Assembly: GCA_014871385.1 (NCBI GenBank)
Contig: CM026423.1
Location: 19,271,690 to 19,335,689 of the forward strand
DNA: 64,000 bases
Direction of reading: 5' to 3'
Source of the DNA: Ceratodon purpureus
Lineage: Eukaryota; Streptophyta; Bryopsida; Pseudoditrichales; Ditrichaceae
The notes under the pieces: model-generated
Database searches by the model: none
Told to the model about the DNA's origin: nothing
Seen by the model: the letters and a program-made list of their open reading frames with translations, nothing else
Shown: positions 51,501 through 62,617 of the stretch, in pieces
Layout of the letters: every line of letters begins with the position of its first letter
Numbering within the stretch: the first letter of the stretch is position 1
Made by a program: the position numbers and the translations under genes

Positions 51501-53311
51501 ACACTGCAAAGAGAAGCATACGGAAAAGCGGCAATATCCTACTTGATTATAGATGACAAGGCACGCTAATCTAGGACGGTAGTAAATGTGCCACTTCCGG
51601 GTACAGTAACGCAATTTGGTGTAACTGATCCACCCTTTCCGTTTCAATGCATAACAGTAAACCAGTGAGATCCACGAGTCATGTAATCTCTCCAGGCGGT
51701 AAGCCAGGAAACGCTCAAATCAAGGGAGTGAAAAACCAGGAATGGGAAGGCAATGAAGGCAGGTGCAGGCTCCAGACCCGGCACCAGAGGGGGCTTGTGA
51801 CTTGGGGGTTGACAAACAATGGGCAGACCCTGGTGAGGAGGACAGGGAAGTGCGCCGCCAGGCAACTTACAGCCGGGGTCACGCCCGGACGGAGCGCTGG
51901 CTCCCATGCGCGCCCCCCCGCACCTCACTCATCACTCCAACTTGTACAGTGCCACCCAAACACACGCCCACATTCATGCACATCACTGCATCACTCCCTA
52001 GATTCCTATCTGCTCGAGACGTCCTCATGAATGCGGCATTCTCCCACTGTGCTCCAAATGCGACTAGATTCTGTGTTTGGGGATAGTGGGTGCACCGTGG
52101 GTGCGCGCTCATTAATCACCTGTTTGCTTGGGAATCTTGTGTGTGCATGTGAGTTTGAGTGAGGGAGGGAGGGAGGAAGTGCGCTCGATTTATGCCGATC
52201 CCGGTTTCTCGCTACCGCCTTACCCACTAGCTTCCAGTGGCTTTAAGTGCCCCTGCACCGTGTCTTTCACTTTTCATACGGGAGTAGCTACTCATCATTC
52301 AAGTTGCCATCGGCTCGGGGATCCTTGAAGTCCGACTGGAAAGTGTCGCTGCGTTTGATATTTGTGTCAGCTTTTGTGACGATTTTGCTAGCGAAGTGAG
52401 TTCTTTTGGAACGATCTCGCTACAGTCGCTGCGTTCGACTGTTAGCGCCTCTTGAGCTGGTTGTCGAAGTTTCGTACACTTTGGGTAAGCATTCCTGCTT
52501 CCGGCCGAGACTTTGCGGATGTAGCTAGATTGAGAAGAGTCGTGTTGCTTGTAGATCTGAACAAGCTTTCTGAAATTCTTGCTACAGCAATGCAGTGAGT
52601 TTGGTTCTTTGCTTTGGTCACTTGTGGAGAGTTTGGTGGTCGATCCAGATGTTGTGGCAGAGTATTGCCCTAGATCCGATTTGTTCGTTTCTGCATCGAC
52701 GCTCGACGCTTCCTGGACATTAGTGAGCTGGAATCTCGATCCATCTGATGTCTGCAATATTTATCCATTTATCCTCTCTTACAATAACTCGTGAGCTGGT
52801 TCTAGAATTGTTGTTGAGTGGTCTCTTTCCTGCTTCACTGCTTTTCTAGTGGGTCCCCTAGAAATGAGGTTTTCATTAATCAAAATTTGACCTGAAAGTC
52901 AGTCACACAAGTTTCGAGTATGTGGGGCACTGGCGAGTACGACACTACTGGTATGCAATGGTTCTGTAAAGCCGCGACGCGCAGCTCACAAACTTACAAG
53001 TGGAAGGGGTTGTTTAGAACTTGTGTTAGCAGTGACTTTAAAATATGGTTTTGATGTTCCGTACTCCGTCTTTCTAGGTGCAGCTTGAGCTTCACTCTGT
53101 TTCCTCGTCGTGCTGGCCACGCGACGCATTGCGGAACTCTCATGGTGTGAAGAGGAGTGATACCATGGATGGTGCCAGAAGAGCAGCTCTTGGATCTGTG
53201 ATGGAATTGTGAGCTCATCGAGTGTGGAAAAAGTAGACAGTTCTGGAGGGGTTAACAGCGCGCAAGCGGAATTTTTATTTTCGTGCGTGCTTTGGGCTAG
53301 GCGACACGACC
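48542..53311. other. Intergenic upstream of the histidine-rich gene
   Basis: 48542-51240 is AT-rich. A dispersed repeat copy lies at 49067-49190, and a TTTTTTTACTCTTCC-type low-complexity repeat lies at about 50046-50115. From about 51640 the composition becomes balanced to GC-rich. 51640-53311 is probably promoter and 5' leader of the histidine-rich gene. Open frames on both strands there show no recognisable protein. Confidence 0.4.
49067..49190 (+). repeat. Dispersed repeat, copy 2
   Basis: Shares AAGAGAGGTGGAGAG and GATTAGGGTTACAAATAGT, in the same order and spacing, with 39418-39525. Confidence 0.5.
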
Positions 53312-54700
53312 ATGAATGTCCCACCGAGGTCCTCATCTGCCGCGGAGCAGTTGAGCAAACTCACCTTGAAGGACAGTTCGGATATCCCCAAGGACCTTCT
53401 GAAGGCCTCGGAGCATGGTCACGTCAATGGTGACAAGGAGAAGGGATCCGGGAGGGAGATTGATGATTCCTGCAAGGAGGCGACGAACGGGGACACAAAG
53501 AATGGCGATCATCACCACCACAAGGACCGACACCATCACAAGGACGACCATCATCACCGCTCCGGACACCATCACCGGAGCCCTCACCGCCACCGTCGCC
53601 ACCATGCAAAGGACGATGACACCACATCGATTTCTAGCAACCACAAAGACATAGACGACAACGTCTCGAGCACGAGCAGCCAGCTTCGCCACCGTGAGCA
53701 TCGTCACCATCGAAGCTCCCGGTCGCCGGATCGGCACCATAGCCACCGTCACCACGGCCACCGCCACCACTCAAAGGACCACTCTGGCTCTCCGGAGCGC
53801 CGTCACCATCATTCCAAGGAGCACAGCCATGGACACCACCACCATAGTTCTCATGGCCGCCATCACCACTCCAAGGGCCACCACTCTCGCTCCCCAGAGC
53901 GGCACCACCATCACTCAAAGGAGCATGGCCACGGCCACCACAGCCGTGAGCATGGGCACCACAGCTCCCATGGTCACCACCGCTCCTCACGATCACCTGA
54001 GAGGCATCACAGCAGCCACGGCCACCACAAACACGGTCATCACGGGCACCACCACAAGGAAGGCTCCGAACATCACAGCCACCACTCCGGAGGTCACCGC
54101 CACCACCACAGCTCCCACCACAAGCACCACTCGCGCTCTCCTGATCGTCATCATAGCAGCCACCATGGCCACCATGGACATCACCACAGGGAGGGCTCCG
54201 AGCACCACAGCCACCACTCAGGTGGCCACCGTCACCATAGCCACGGACACAAGCACCACTCACGCTCCCCCGAGCGTCACCACAGCAAGAGCCATGGGCA
54301 CCACGGCTCCGAGCATCACAGCCACGGCCACCATCACCACAAGGAGCACAGCCACGGCCACCACGGCGACGGCCATCATGGCCACCACCACAAGAGCCAT
54401 CACAAGGAAGGCTCGGAGCATTCAGCTGAACGTCATCACCACCGGAGCCACCACGGGCACCACAAAGAGGACTCCTCTCACGGGCACCACAGCTCTAGCC
54501 ACGGACATCACGGCCACCACAAAGACCATGGAGACCATCACTCGCACGGCCATCGAAGCCATCACAGCCATCACAAGGACGGTCATCACGCCCACAAGGA
54601 GCATCACGGGAAGAGCCACCATTACGATGATAAAGCCTCAGTCTCGAGCGCAGACATCGATCACGACAGACACAAACACAGCCGTCACACGATCAAGTAA
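53312..54700 (+). CDS. Histidine-rich protein with RS/SP repeats (462 aa, single exon)
   Basis: Continuous frame from ATG 53312 to TAA 54698-54700. Residues 1 to about 66 are an ordinary polar, charged N-terminus (MNVPPRSSSAAEQLSKL). From about residue 67 to 440 the chain is largely His with Ser, Gly, Lys, Arg and acidic residues, in clusters such as HHHHKDRHHHKD. It contains repeated SRSPERHH or SRSPDRHH modules (at least five). A module of about 45 residues beginning EGSEHHSHHSGGHRHH occurs twice in a row (within about 54060-54320). It ends DRHKHSRHTIK. No signal peptide or membrane segment. Poly-His tracts are known to bind transition metals and to direct proteins to nuclear speckles, and RS/SP motifs fit phosphorylation. 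A nuclear or metal-binding role is inference. I know no named orthologue. The very His-rich codons (CAC/CAT) leave long open shadows in other frames. Confidence 0.75.
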   Translation: MNVPPRSSSAAEQLSKLTLKDSSDIPKDLLKASEHGHVNGDKEKGSGREIDDSCKEATNGDTKNGDHHHHKDRHHHKDDHHHRSGHHHRSPHRHRRHHAKDDDTTSISSNHKDIDDNVSSTSSQLRHREHRHHRSSRSPDRHHSHRHHGHRHHSKDHSGSPERRHHHSKEHSHGHHHHSSHGRHHHSKGHHSRSPERHHHHSKEHGHGHHSREHGHHSSHGHHRSSRSPERHHSSHGHHKHGHHGHHHKEGSEHHSHHSGGHRHHHSSHHKHHSRSPDRHHSSHHGHHGHHHREGSEHHSHHSGGHRHHSHGHKHHSRSPERHHSKSHGHHGSEHHSHGHHHHKEHSHGHHGDGHHGHHHKSHHKEGSEHSAERHHHRSHHGHHKEDSSHGHHSSSHGHHGHHKDHGDHHSHGHRSHHSHHKDGHHAHKEHHGKSHHYDDKASVSSADIDHDRHKHSRHTIK

Positions 54701-57700
54701 GCTCCAGCTCTGAAGTCTGAGTTTTGCACGTTGATGAAGGTCTTGGCTAGGGAGTAGAATCATCAACTAACAGCAAACCAGTCACCATATATTAAAATTC
54801 TCGCATCTAGATGTTTGGGCACATGAAATCGATCATACATATAATCATTCCGTCTTCTGTTGGAGTACTCCGTGTCGCTAAATCCAGCAGTGTTTCAGAG
54901 AGGCGTAGGCATCGTGGCGATGAGTCTCTTGGATAAGCACTGAGATGCTCGAATGTTCAATCAGGGGCGAGCCATCATCATCTTCTCGGCACGTCGTTGG
55001 GCTGTCCAGGCTCCCTCGGATATCGTCAGGCTCTTTTCCGGCAGCGGGAGCCTCGATACAGAGTGATATTGCCTCCATCGCCAGGATGATGCAGACAATA
55101 CCTCCTGTTGCTGTGTCGTTATTTCATGCAGTGTAGTCTCGTAATTCCTCTCTGTTGTATGTTCCACATGCAATTCATAGCTCTGGAGTCTGGTGCTCTT
55201 GGAGCTCAGCTGTTGCTTTGTGAAGATGTTAGTTCGGAGACGATGATTAATTTTGTCTCTGTTTTGTGACCTGGGTCGAGCAGCCATTGCTTGAACGAGG
55301 ATAGGATAGCGTTGAGCGAGTGGCCAGGCCCTTCATGAAGGTAGGACCCGTAGTTGTGTATAGGCAAATTTTAGTTGAAATTCACATTGTGTTATTTCAT
55401 CAGTGTGACTTCTACCAAGGAATTCCATCAACAGGTTTCTCATTTTCTTGCGCTCACTGGTCGGAAAATTCATGTTCCGAGGAGGCTTCCAATGCTCTGA
55501 TCATATACTCTTTTGGTACGCGACAATTGATAAGAATTAGTGCGGTTTGGTAAGTTGGAATGGTTTTGAATAGCAGTGGAGTTGTTTGTAATCCCTCACC
55601 TTGTTTGGGATTGAAAGTGGGGGAGTGATCTTTGAAGTTTGCATTAAAATGTGTGCTCTAATCAATTTGGTATAGCATTGAAGTATGTGCTCTAATTATA
55701 TAGGTGTAAGAAGTAATGAGGAAGTGAGATAATCGGTGATATATTAGATGAGGATGTGTAAAAATTTGTAAACAATTATATTGCATGCTATGTTTTTTAC
55801 AAACATTGATATTGGTTGGACCTGTTTTAGAATATATAAATTATTAATGATATAGAAAGAAGTGGTTCATTATATAGTATTTAATATATAAATATTCAAA
55901 ATTTGTACCTTGTTTGGATTGGATTAATAATAGAATCATGACGTTTGTATTATTTGTGATTGAACCCATAGTTTGATTTAGATATCATACTTAGAATTAT
56001 AAAAATTTATAGTGGAAATACTTATTAAAGTTTAAGGAATTTGTGCAATATGTTATAGTATGGTAGATGTTGTAAGCTTTAGTTAACATGTTCACTAGTT
56101 TGAAGGATTTATTATATATGGTAAGGTATTGCACAATTTCCATATATATGTAGAATTATCTTTTAAAGGGAGAGAACCTTGGTCTTAGGAGGAGACCAAT
56201 GTGGATTAAGTCTCTGTTTGATCCACCTCAAATCCAATGCTCACAAAACAAAGGTATGGTAGTAAATATCTACTCTCCCCTCTTGAGAGGAGACACTTTA
56301 GTCGCAAGAAGAAATCATCAATGAGCTTGAACACCAAGCCATGAGCTCATTATTGATTGATGGTAAGCGTTTGTCTCATATAACTGGTCCAAGTTCAAGC
56401 CATGATGGACTCGTTTAGGCAGATGTGGGATGAAGTGGTTTGGTTATAATTCCTCAAAATGAAAAATACAAACTTATTCAATTCAACGCTTGTTTCAACT
56501 CAAAGTGATAAAATCTAAAATGATGCCCAAGTTTGCTATAAGTGGCATGTTTAATAAAATAAGTCACTACATTGAAAATCCATACTCGTCTTAATTTGTT
56601 AAAAAACTATACCAATTTTTGTTCCGACAATGTTGATTAATCAGGCACGTCTTTAATTTATGTAAATATAAGACCATTTATTTAGAATTGTAATACAATA
56701 GACTAATTAATAAAGAGCGTGTTCAATGTATCCTAAATATCCATGTAAAGTACTGCAACCAAATTTAGCTTTATAATATTCTTATAAATTGAGTTTATTA
56801 GATTTTGCATTAACTAGTGCTATCATTAGCACCTTTGTTGCTACTATATGATTTTTCTACAAGCGATTACAAATCTATATAATAAAAAAATAAAAAATTA
56901 TATATAAGTCCATCCAGGTATTTTTGAAATTACATGATCAATTTTAAAACTGATTAATATAATGTACCCGCTCTATGCAATTAAAAAAATGATTTAATGT
57001 ACTAACTCTATCAAGGCATTTTTGCATTGATAAAGTAGTAACAACTTCCAAGAATTTTACTTTCTGAGAGAATTATTTAAATATAAATTTTATAATCATT
57101 TTTTTAAATTAAAAATTCTAAAACTAAAAAGTAATATAAATGCACGTTGAAATATAAGTATCATAAAAATATATAAAATTGTCATAATTACAAAGGGCAT
57201 ATAATTATTTCTACATGACGAACCATAAGAAACCAATTTATTAGTATGTAATTTCAACGACAAAGTGGGAATGTTATCAATAATATGTATCATCAGTGAA
57301 TAAGATACTCATTAGTACGTGTTACTAAGAAAGAAAGACAAGAATGTGTTAAAAGCCTTCTTATTTGCATATAGTGTAGAAATAAATGTTTGCATCTGTA
57401 TGTAGGAATAACCTTTGTTAAACATCGTGAAACTGTCATCGACCGGAGTAAACTATATTTGAAGATTGAGAATCACAGTGCTCAATGAAAGTACAAGAAC
57501 AAGGCGTGTAAGTACGAGGCCCTTGCCGCAATTGCCAACACAAGATAAGTGATCAATCATTCTCAGGTAGTAGAAAATTATCTTAATCCTAGTTTACAAA
57601 TCCAAAAAATGAAATGCTACAAACTTTATAGATTTGGCTTTTGACTATTATGGAAGCCTTAGCACTTTGGCACTTAAAGTGAAACATCCGTAAAATGACA

Positions 57701-57728
57701 AAAACAGAAAACCAGATAAAACAATCAC
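54701..57728. other. 3' region of the histidine-rich gene and AT-rich spacer
   Basis: 54701 to about 55600 has balanced composition and probably includes the 3' UTR. 55600-57728 is AT-rich. A slightly more complex stretch at 56160-56460 might be an LTR fragment. A short coding-like plus-strand stretch lies at about 57441-57546 (contains NKACKYEALAAIANTR). Neither could be assigned. Confidence 0.35.
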
Positions 57729-59716
57729 CTTCCTAAAAGTTAAAGAAACTTGTCTTTTACCACGATCCAGTACCTGGCCATTCACATTATCAATCTGCAA
57801 ATAAACACTTATGTCTTAGGCTCATTACCAGCTAAACTATAAATGATAGAGGGTTTATAAAATTCAACAATATATAGCAAAATTAGAGTGAAGATAATGA
57901 AAGACTATACCCATACATGATTAGAATTGAATACATGTCTTATTGAAGATGACATGGTAGAGTGTCATTATTATCACAAAACTAACTGTAAGGTTCTCCC
58001 AGAGAATTAGTATTTGAGATTTGAAAGTTACTCAATAGTTTGACCACAATGTGCCAAGATCTACGGACTACAATACCAGATGTTTTGAATATTCTTAGAT
58101 GTCTTGCAGTTGGTCTTCCTATAGCTTCAAAGATCCACATTACCTACAAAGCAATCTTGCTCATCAAGTGGACTTTTACCAATCTCCTTCCTCTTCAACC
58201 GCTCTGATACATGATCATCTTTAAGATATTCCTGTGAAGTTACATTCTTTACAATAGCAATAGCAAAAGCTTGCTTAATTTTCATTCAATTTTCTGCTTG
58301 AGTTAAAACAACATCTTATTTTTCAGGAAATGGTGGAACGCAACTTGGTTTTCCAAATGAAAACAAATGGTGATATATCCTCTAGCTCACATGCCACATA
58401 GATTGCTTCATGTTGTCCATAAACTAAGACTGGTATGAACTTGAATAATATTTGTTAGACTAGTCTGACATCATGATCACTCTATTGTTGCAATTCAACC
58501 TTTTTACCAACCGCATGCCTGTTAATTCATCCTCCAAAGCAAAAGACACAGAACTTGGAATTGGTATAATTGCGTAGTATTCTACTTTGAAAAAGATTGT
58601 TTACACCCTTGAAATCTGTGCACAAAAAACTGTTTTAATTCAGTTATTTAAGTCTAAGAATGACTTTGAACTTCAGATTCCGGTTGAATAACTACTGAAT
58701 CGTTCAAACGGTATACACTACCATTCAACAATAGTGACAAAAATTCTTAAATGCAAGTACTAAAAAAAAAAAAAAACTCATCAATGAAGCCACTATGATG
58801 CCCCAAATACAATTTCATATATGTATCTGTGGATTCTTAAATTTTAGAATCCACTCTTCTACTATATCCCACCAAAATCCTTTTTCTCTTCATGATGCCG
58901 AGGCAAAAATCAGGTTTCATTGTAGATATTACCTTTCAAAAACTTCTGGCATCATCTGAGATAGTACCACAATCACACAAAGATTCATGCCATTCTTTAC
59001 ACCTAGTGCTCGTATTCATGAGCTCTAAAAGTAAAGAATTACTCGAGGGCTGAAGGAATTTATGTACCTTTGTCAGATAGATGCTAGGGTCAAACCATCT
59101 TAATCAAGTTGGACAGTTTTGATTGTTTTGGTTAACAAAATTCTTGAGAAATACTCTCTACAAGTTACTTCATTGTTCTACTAATTGGTTGGAATACTCA
59201 CCACAATTGAAACCTCTCTTTCAAATGGATAGTACAAGAATCCATCATCACAACCATGTCTTGTGATGTCATCAAATAACTTTCTATTTTCTGCAAATAA
59301 ACAATTTTAAAAAAAATTAAATAAAAAAAAATTTATATGAGGTACATTTTTTATATATCCTCATCGCTAACTCTCCATTTTTGTCTTTATTTTCCTTGAG
59401 ACGCATATTCGTGTAATCGTATGTGCGCTTCACTTCCCGGTTTAATCTCCTGTTTTTTAAAGTGATCATACATGCTTACATTCTTATAAAAGAGCTAGTG
59501 CACATGCCAAGAAAGGCATTAGTCAACTAAGATAGAATCTTTTTCAAATACTTCGTATACTACAACGCCAAGTTGATAGTCCCCTAGGTCGTTCTCACCA
59601 TCCTTGGACATAAAAGAATTTGTTATAGTTACAAGAACGGTGACAAATTTTGTCCCGTGCTCATGCCTTGTATCCATTGTGACTCTTTTCCAATCTTCTC
59701 TTGCAATGTCATTGCG
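57729..59716 (-). pseudogene. Decayed multi-exon gene hidden in AT-rich DNA, function unknown
   Basis: Several minus-strand exons with matching splice sites and protein-like composition lie in order. About 59716-59519 contains HEHGTKFVTVLVTITNSFM and DLGDYQLGVVVYEVFEKD. 59449 to about 59365 has KPGSEAHIRLHEYASQGK. 59290-59202 has GCDDGFLYYPFEREVSIV. 59049-58933 has SLLLELMNTSTRCKEWHESL. Near 58740-58680 lies VYRLNDSVVIQPES. 58540-58180 has VLVYGQHEAIYVACELEDI and, in a shifted frame, KQAFAIAIVKNVTSQEYLKD. 58150-57990 has EAIGRPTARHLRIFKTSGIV. 57794-57729 has IDNVNGQVLDRGKRQVSLTF. In-frame stops (for example TAA near 59386 and a TGA just before the 58933 donor) and a frame change near 58330 show decay. 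Family not recognised. VYRLNDSVVIQPES faintly recalls a BAH-domain start. The whole assignment to one gene is inference. Confidence 0.42.
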
Positions 59717-60205
59717 TTAAGAAGTTAAAGAATTAGCCACTTACTTATCATTCCTCTATCCTCTAAGATCTCTAAAGTAGAGGGTGACCCTTATATATTG
59801 CGGATACAATATATTGTCATAATATCAATAAGTGATAAAGAAAATAGTAATTGGCTATAGATATCTAACAAGCATGGGTTGATTATATCGCAACTCATGA
59901 GCATGATGAAATCAATCCCATTAATATACGTATGTAGAAATGAAAATACTACTATGATAATTGTACACTTCTGTCTTCTATGTAGGACGTATATCCGCTA
60001 TCTATTCTATAATTTATGTGGATGTACTTAACGAACATAGGTCTCTCAATTTTCTTGGAGAAAATCACACCGTTCGTGTTATGGTGAAATCACATATCTC
60101 AAACAATATTTAGATTAGTTCTGCCATTTATTTATGTCCGTTTCATTGTGTTTCCAAAGTATACATAACAATCTTTAGGTTAATTATACCATCTATTTTT
60201 GCCCC

Positions 60206-60206
<1 letters not shown>

Positions 60207-60247
<41 letters not shown>
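60207..60247 (+). repeat. Poly-C homopolymer, 41 bp
   Basis: Uninterrupted C run (a G run on the other strand). It is the longest of three G/C homopolymers in the window. Confidence 0.9.
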
Positions 60248-60248
<1 letters not shown>

Positions 60249-60276
60249 TCCTCACAGACAGCCGACCCTTAAATTC

Positions 60277-60590
60277 CCCGAAATCTTCAAATTGTCGTAA
60301 CTTCTTTGAAACTTTACCAAATTGGACTTATGAGATGTTTTATGGCATCTACAAGAAACTCAAATCTCAAAAAATACTTCATTTAGACACGTATTGAAGA
60401 AGTTATAGACATTTTAAGTTTTGGGGTGCTCTGAAATCTTCAGATTGCCGTAACTTCTTCAAAACTTGTCCAAATTGGACTTGTGAGATGTTTTGTGGCA
60501 TCTACAGGAAACGTAGATGCTAAAAACACCTCATAAGCCCAATTCCGACCTATTTTGACAAAGTTATGGACATTTTAAGTTTTGGCTCAA
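60277..60590 (+). repeat. Two-copy tandem repeat of about 150 bp next to the poly-C run
   Basis: 60277-60422 and 60430-60590 share GAAATCTTCA-ATTG-CGTAACTTCTT, then CAAATTGGACTT-TGAGATGTTTT-TGGCATCTACA, then GAC ATTTTAAGTTTTGG at the same spacing, with some divergence. Confidence 0.8.
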
Positions 60591-62237
60591 TTTTGTTAAA
60601 ATGGTGGCCATAGCTGCCTATGGCCGCTCCGTTTTCATTGCAACTGCTTCTCCGCCTTCTTAAATATATTTCGTCTAAGGTAAAACATGTCCCGGTGATT
60701 TATTTTTTCAAAGTCACCGGACATCCGGGATGACCTCGGACGTCCTGACTACCCTTGCAAAGTGTACATAACATTTTTTCATGATCATTAATCAATATTT
60801 AGTCGTAAGGTATCAAGAACACTCAAAGTTTTATCAATAATTAATAGTCTTCAAATTATTTTTCTTGGTTTGTATAAGAACATCAAGTTTTATTTTTTAA
60901 TGAATGTAGTGAATTTGGTCAAAGATAAATGTATGTTTGCTTCAAGTTGATTAGTTCTATCGTTATTAAAAGGAGTCCCGCTCACATATTCATTCATTAA
61001 ATTATATGTTATTTGCAAATTTCATATCATCTATTCTTTATTTGTGTAGACAAAAAGTTATAAAAATCACATGGAAATGAGTTTAAAACAAACATTGGAC
61101 TTTTAGATTTTAAAGATGAGACAAATGTACTCCAGTTTATGAAAACTTATTGGTATTTTTTATTTCATTTTCATTCAATTACATCATTATCTAATTCTAT
61201 TCCAAAGTTGTTTTTCTCAATATTTAAGTAAGTTTGGAATCGTGTGAAGTTTGAGCTCGGATAACTTCAATTTCTTTAAATTTCTCATTTTGTTCTTCCA
61301 ATTATTACAAATAGTGCAATCTCTTGGCACTCAAAAGTGAGTGATGAACTGTACTTTATTAAGTTCTTTCTCGTGATTTAGGAGATTCTCATAACCTTTG
61401 AGATAATGAAAATTTCAAAGCTTAATTAAATCACACAGCCTACTCGAATTCACAACACTATGAAATTCAAGAAGCTAGCTTGTAGGCTTAATGTTATACC
61501 TTGATTCTCACTAGACAGAACCAGTTCTTCACAACATAAACAGTCATGTTTGATTCTAGTGGAAAGCGGAAAACGTTTCACCTTGCTTCAAACATTATAA
61601 TCTCATAAATAATGTGGGGTTTGTATTTTAGATATGCTATACATGAACATATACAAGTCATGCAGAAAACCGTCGAATTTTTATAGTTTTATATTTGATA
61701 AAAATTATTTTTTATGCATATGAAATATCACAAGACTAAATCTTATAGAAGCACATGCATTTTGTAAAGTTGCATTATATTTTTATAAAGAGTGTCATTT
61801 TTTTTTCTAGCAACAAGATATAATATTATATATTTTTTTCTTCGCTACGTCATTTAGTTTATGTAGGTTCTCATGTGCCCAAAATTATCTATGGGAGCCA
61901 AGGTTGAAGATAGACTATGGAATTTTGGAAGAATTTTGATATTAAATTAGACATTAGAGGTTATAATTGGATTTTGAGTCCTTCAGCTATTTTTTCTAAC
62001 CACAAAAATCTTTCATTATAAAAGTTATTTGTTAATGTTTTATGTATAATTTTGTTATTCAACTGTTAAGAAAAAATTTGATTTGTTCAATGTTTTTTTT
62101 TTTTTTTTTTAAAGTTTCTGCAAATAAAAAAACCTTTATGCTATTCATATGGTGAAAAGTTATCGTTGAAGCTCAATAACAATTGTAAGTATCATTTCTA
62201 AAAGTTTTTGAACTTTTGGAAATAATAAGAGAGATTG

Positions 62238-62617
62238 AGAAAATGCTAGAGAATGTAGGGAAAATCGCTGATCTCCTTTCACAACCACGGCAATTATAAA
62301 AGAGCATTCTTGTAACCCCCATGTGGATGAAGACAATCTAAATTATATTTTTTTTCATATGGCTTGGTTCTAATGGTAAGTATATTATTATTTTGAATTT
62401 CCTGAAATTTATTTGTTATTTTAATGATATTATGTTTTTTTTTTAAATTTATATTCTTTTCTTTTTATTGTAGGATCAAAAGTCTTGAAAGAAAATGATG
62501 CAAAATTCATATTTTCTTCTTTAGGATACTATATAGTATCTCAAATTGGAGACATTCTTCTTTGCAAAAGTACTGAATTAGTACATTGTACTAAAACTTT
62601 AGGATCCCCAAGTTAGT
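62238..62617 (+). pseudogene. Coding-like fragments, function unknown
   Basis: Plus-strand stretches with protein-like composition: from 62233 a frame with EIEKMLENVGKIADLLSQPR, then in a shifted frame NPHVDEDNLNYIFFHMAWF, a GTAAG donor near 62372, a TTGTAG acceptor near 62473, and a 48-codon open stretch containing GSKVLKENDAKFIFSSLGYY and ending TAG at 62615-62617. The frame shift, and a TAA within the first stretch, suggest a decayed gene. Family not recognised. Confidence 0.3.

Larger units (their letters stand above)
59717..62237. other. AT-rich spacer with poly-C and a tandem repeat
   Basis: Apart from the poly-C run and the two-copy tandem repeat listed separately, no gene or element was recognised. 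Confidence 0.45.

Noticed and set aside
52299-52757. 152-codon Ser/Thr-rich minus-strand open frame
   Set aside because: No ATG at its start, no motif, and it lies antisense to the likely 5' leader of the histidine-rich gene.
53634-54263. Gly/Asp/Cys-rich open frame antisense to the histidine-rich gene
   Set aside because: Composition artefact of GTG/GGT-type triplets opposite His codons; no domain or start context.
53694-54713. Long Thr/Ala/Ile-rich open frame on the plus strand overlapping the histidine-rich gene
   Set aside because: It is the +1 shadow of CAC/CAT-rich codons (ACC, ATC, ACA). The repeat makes stops rare in every frame.
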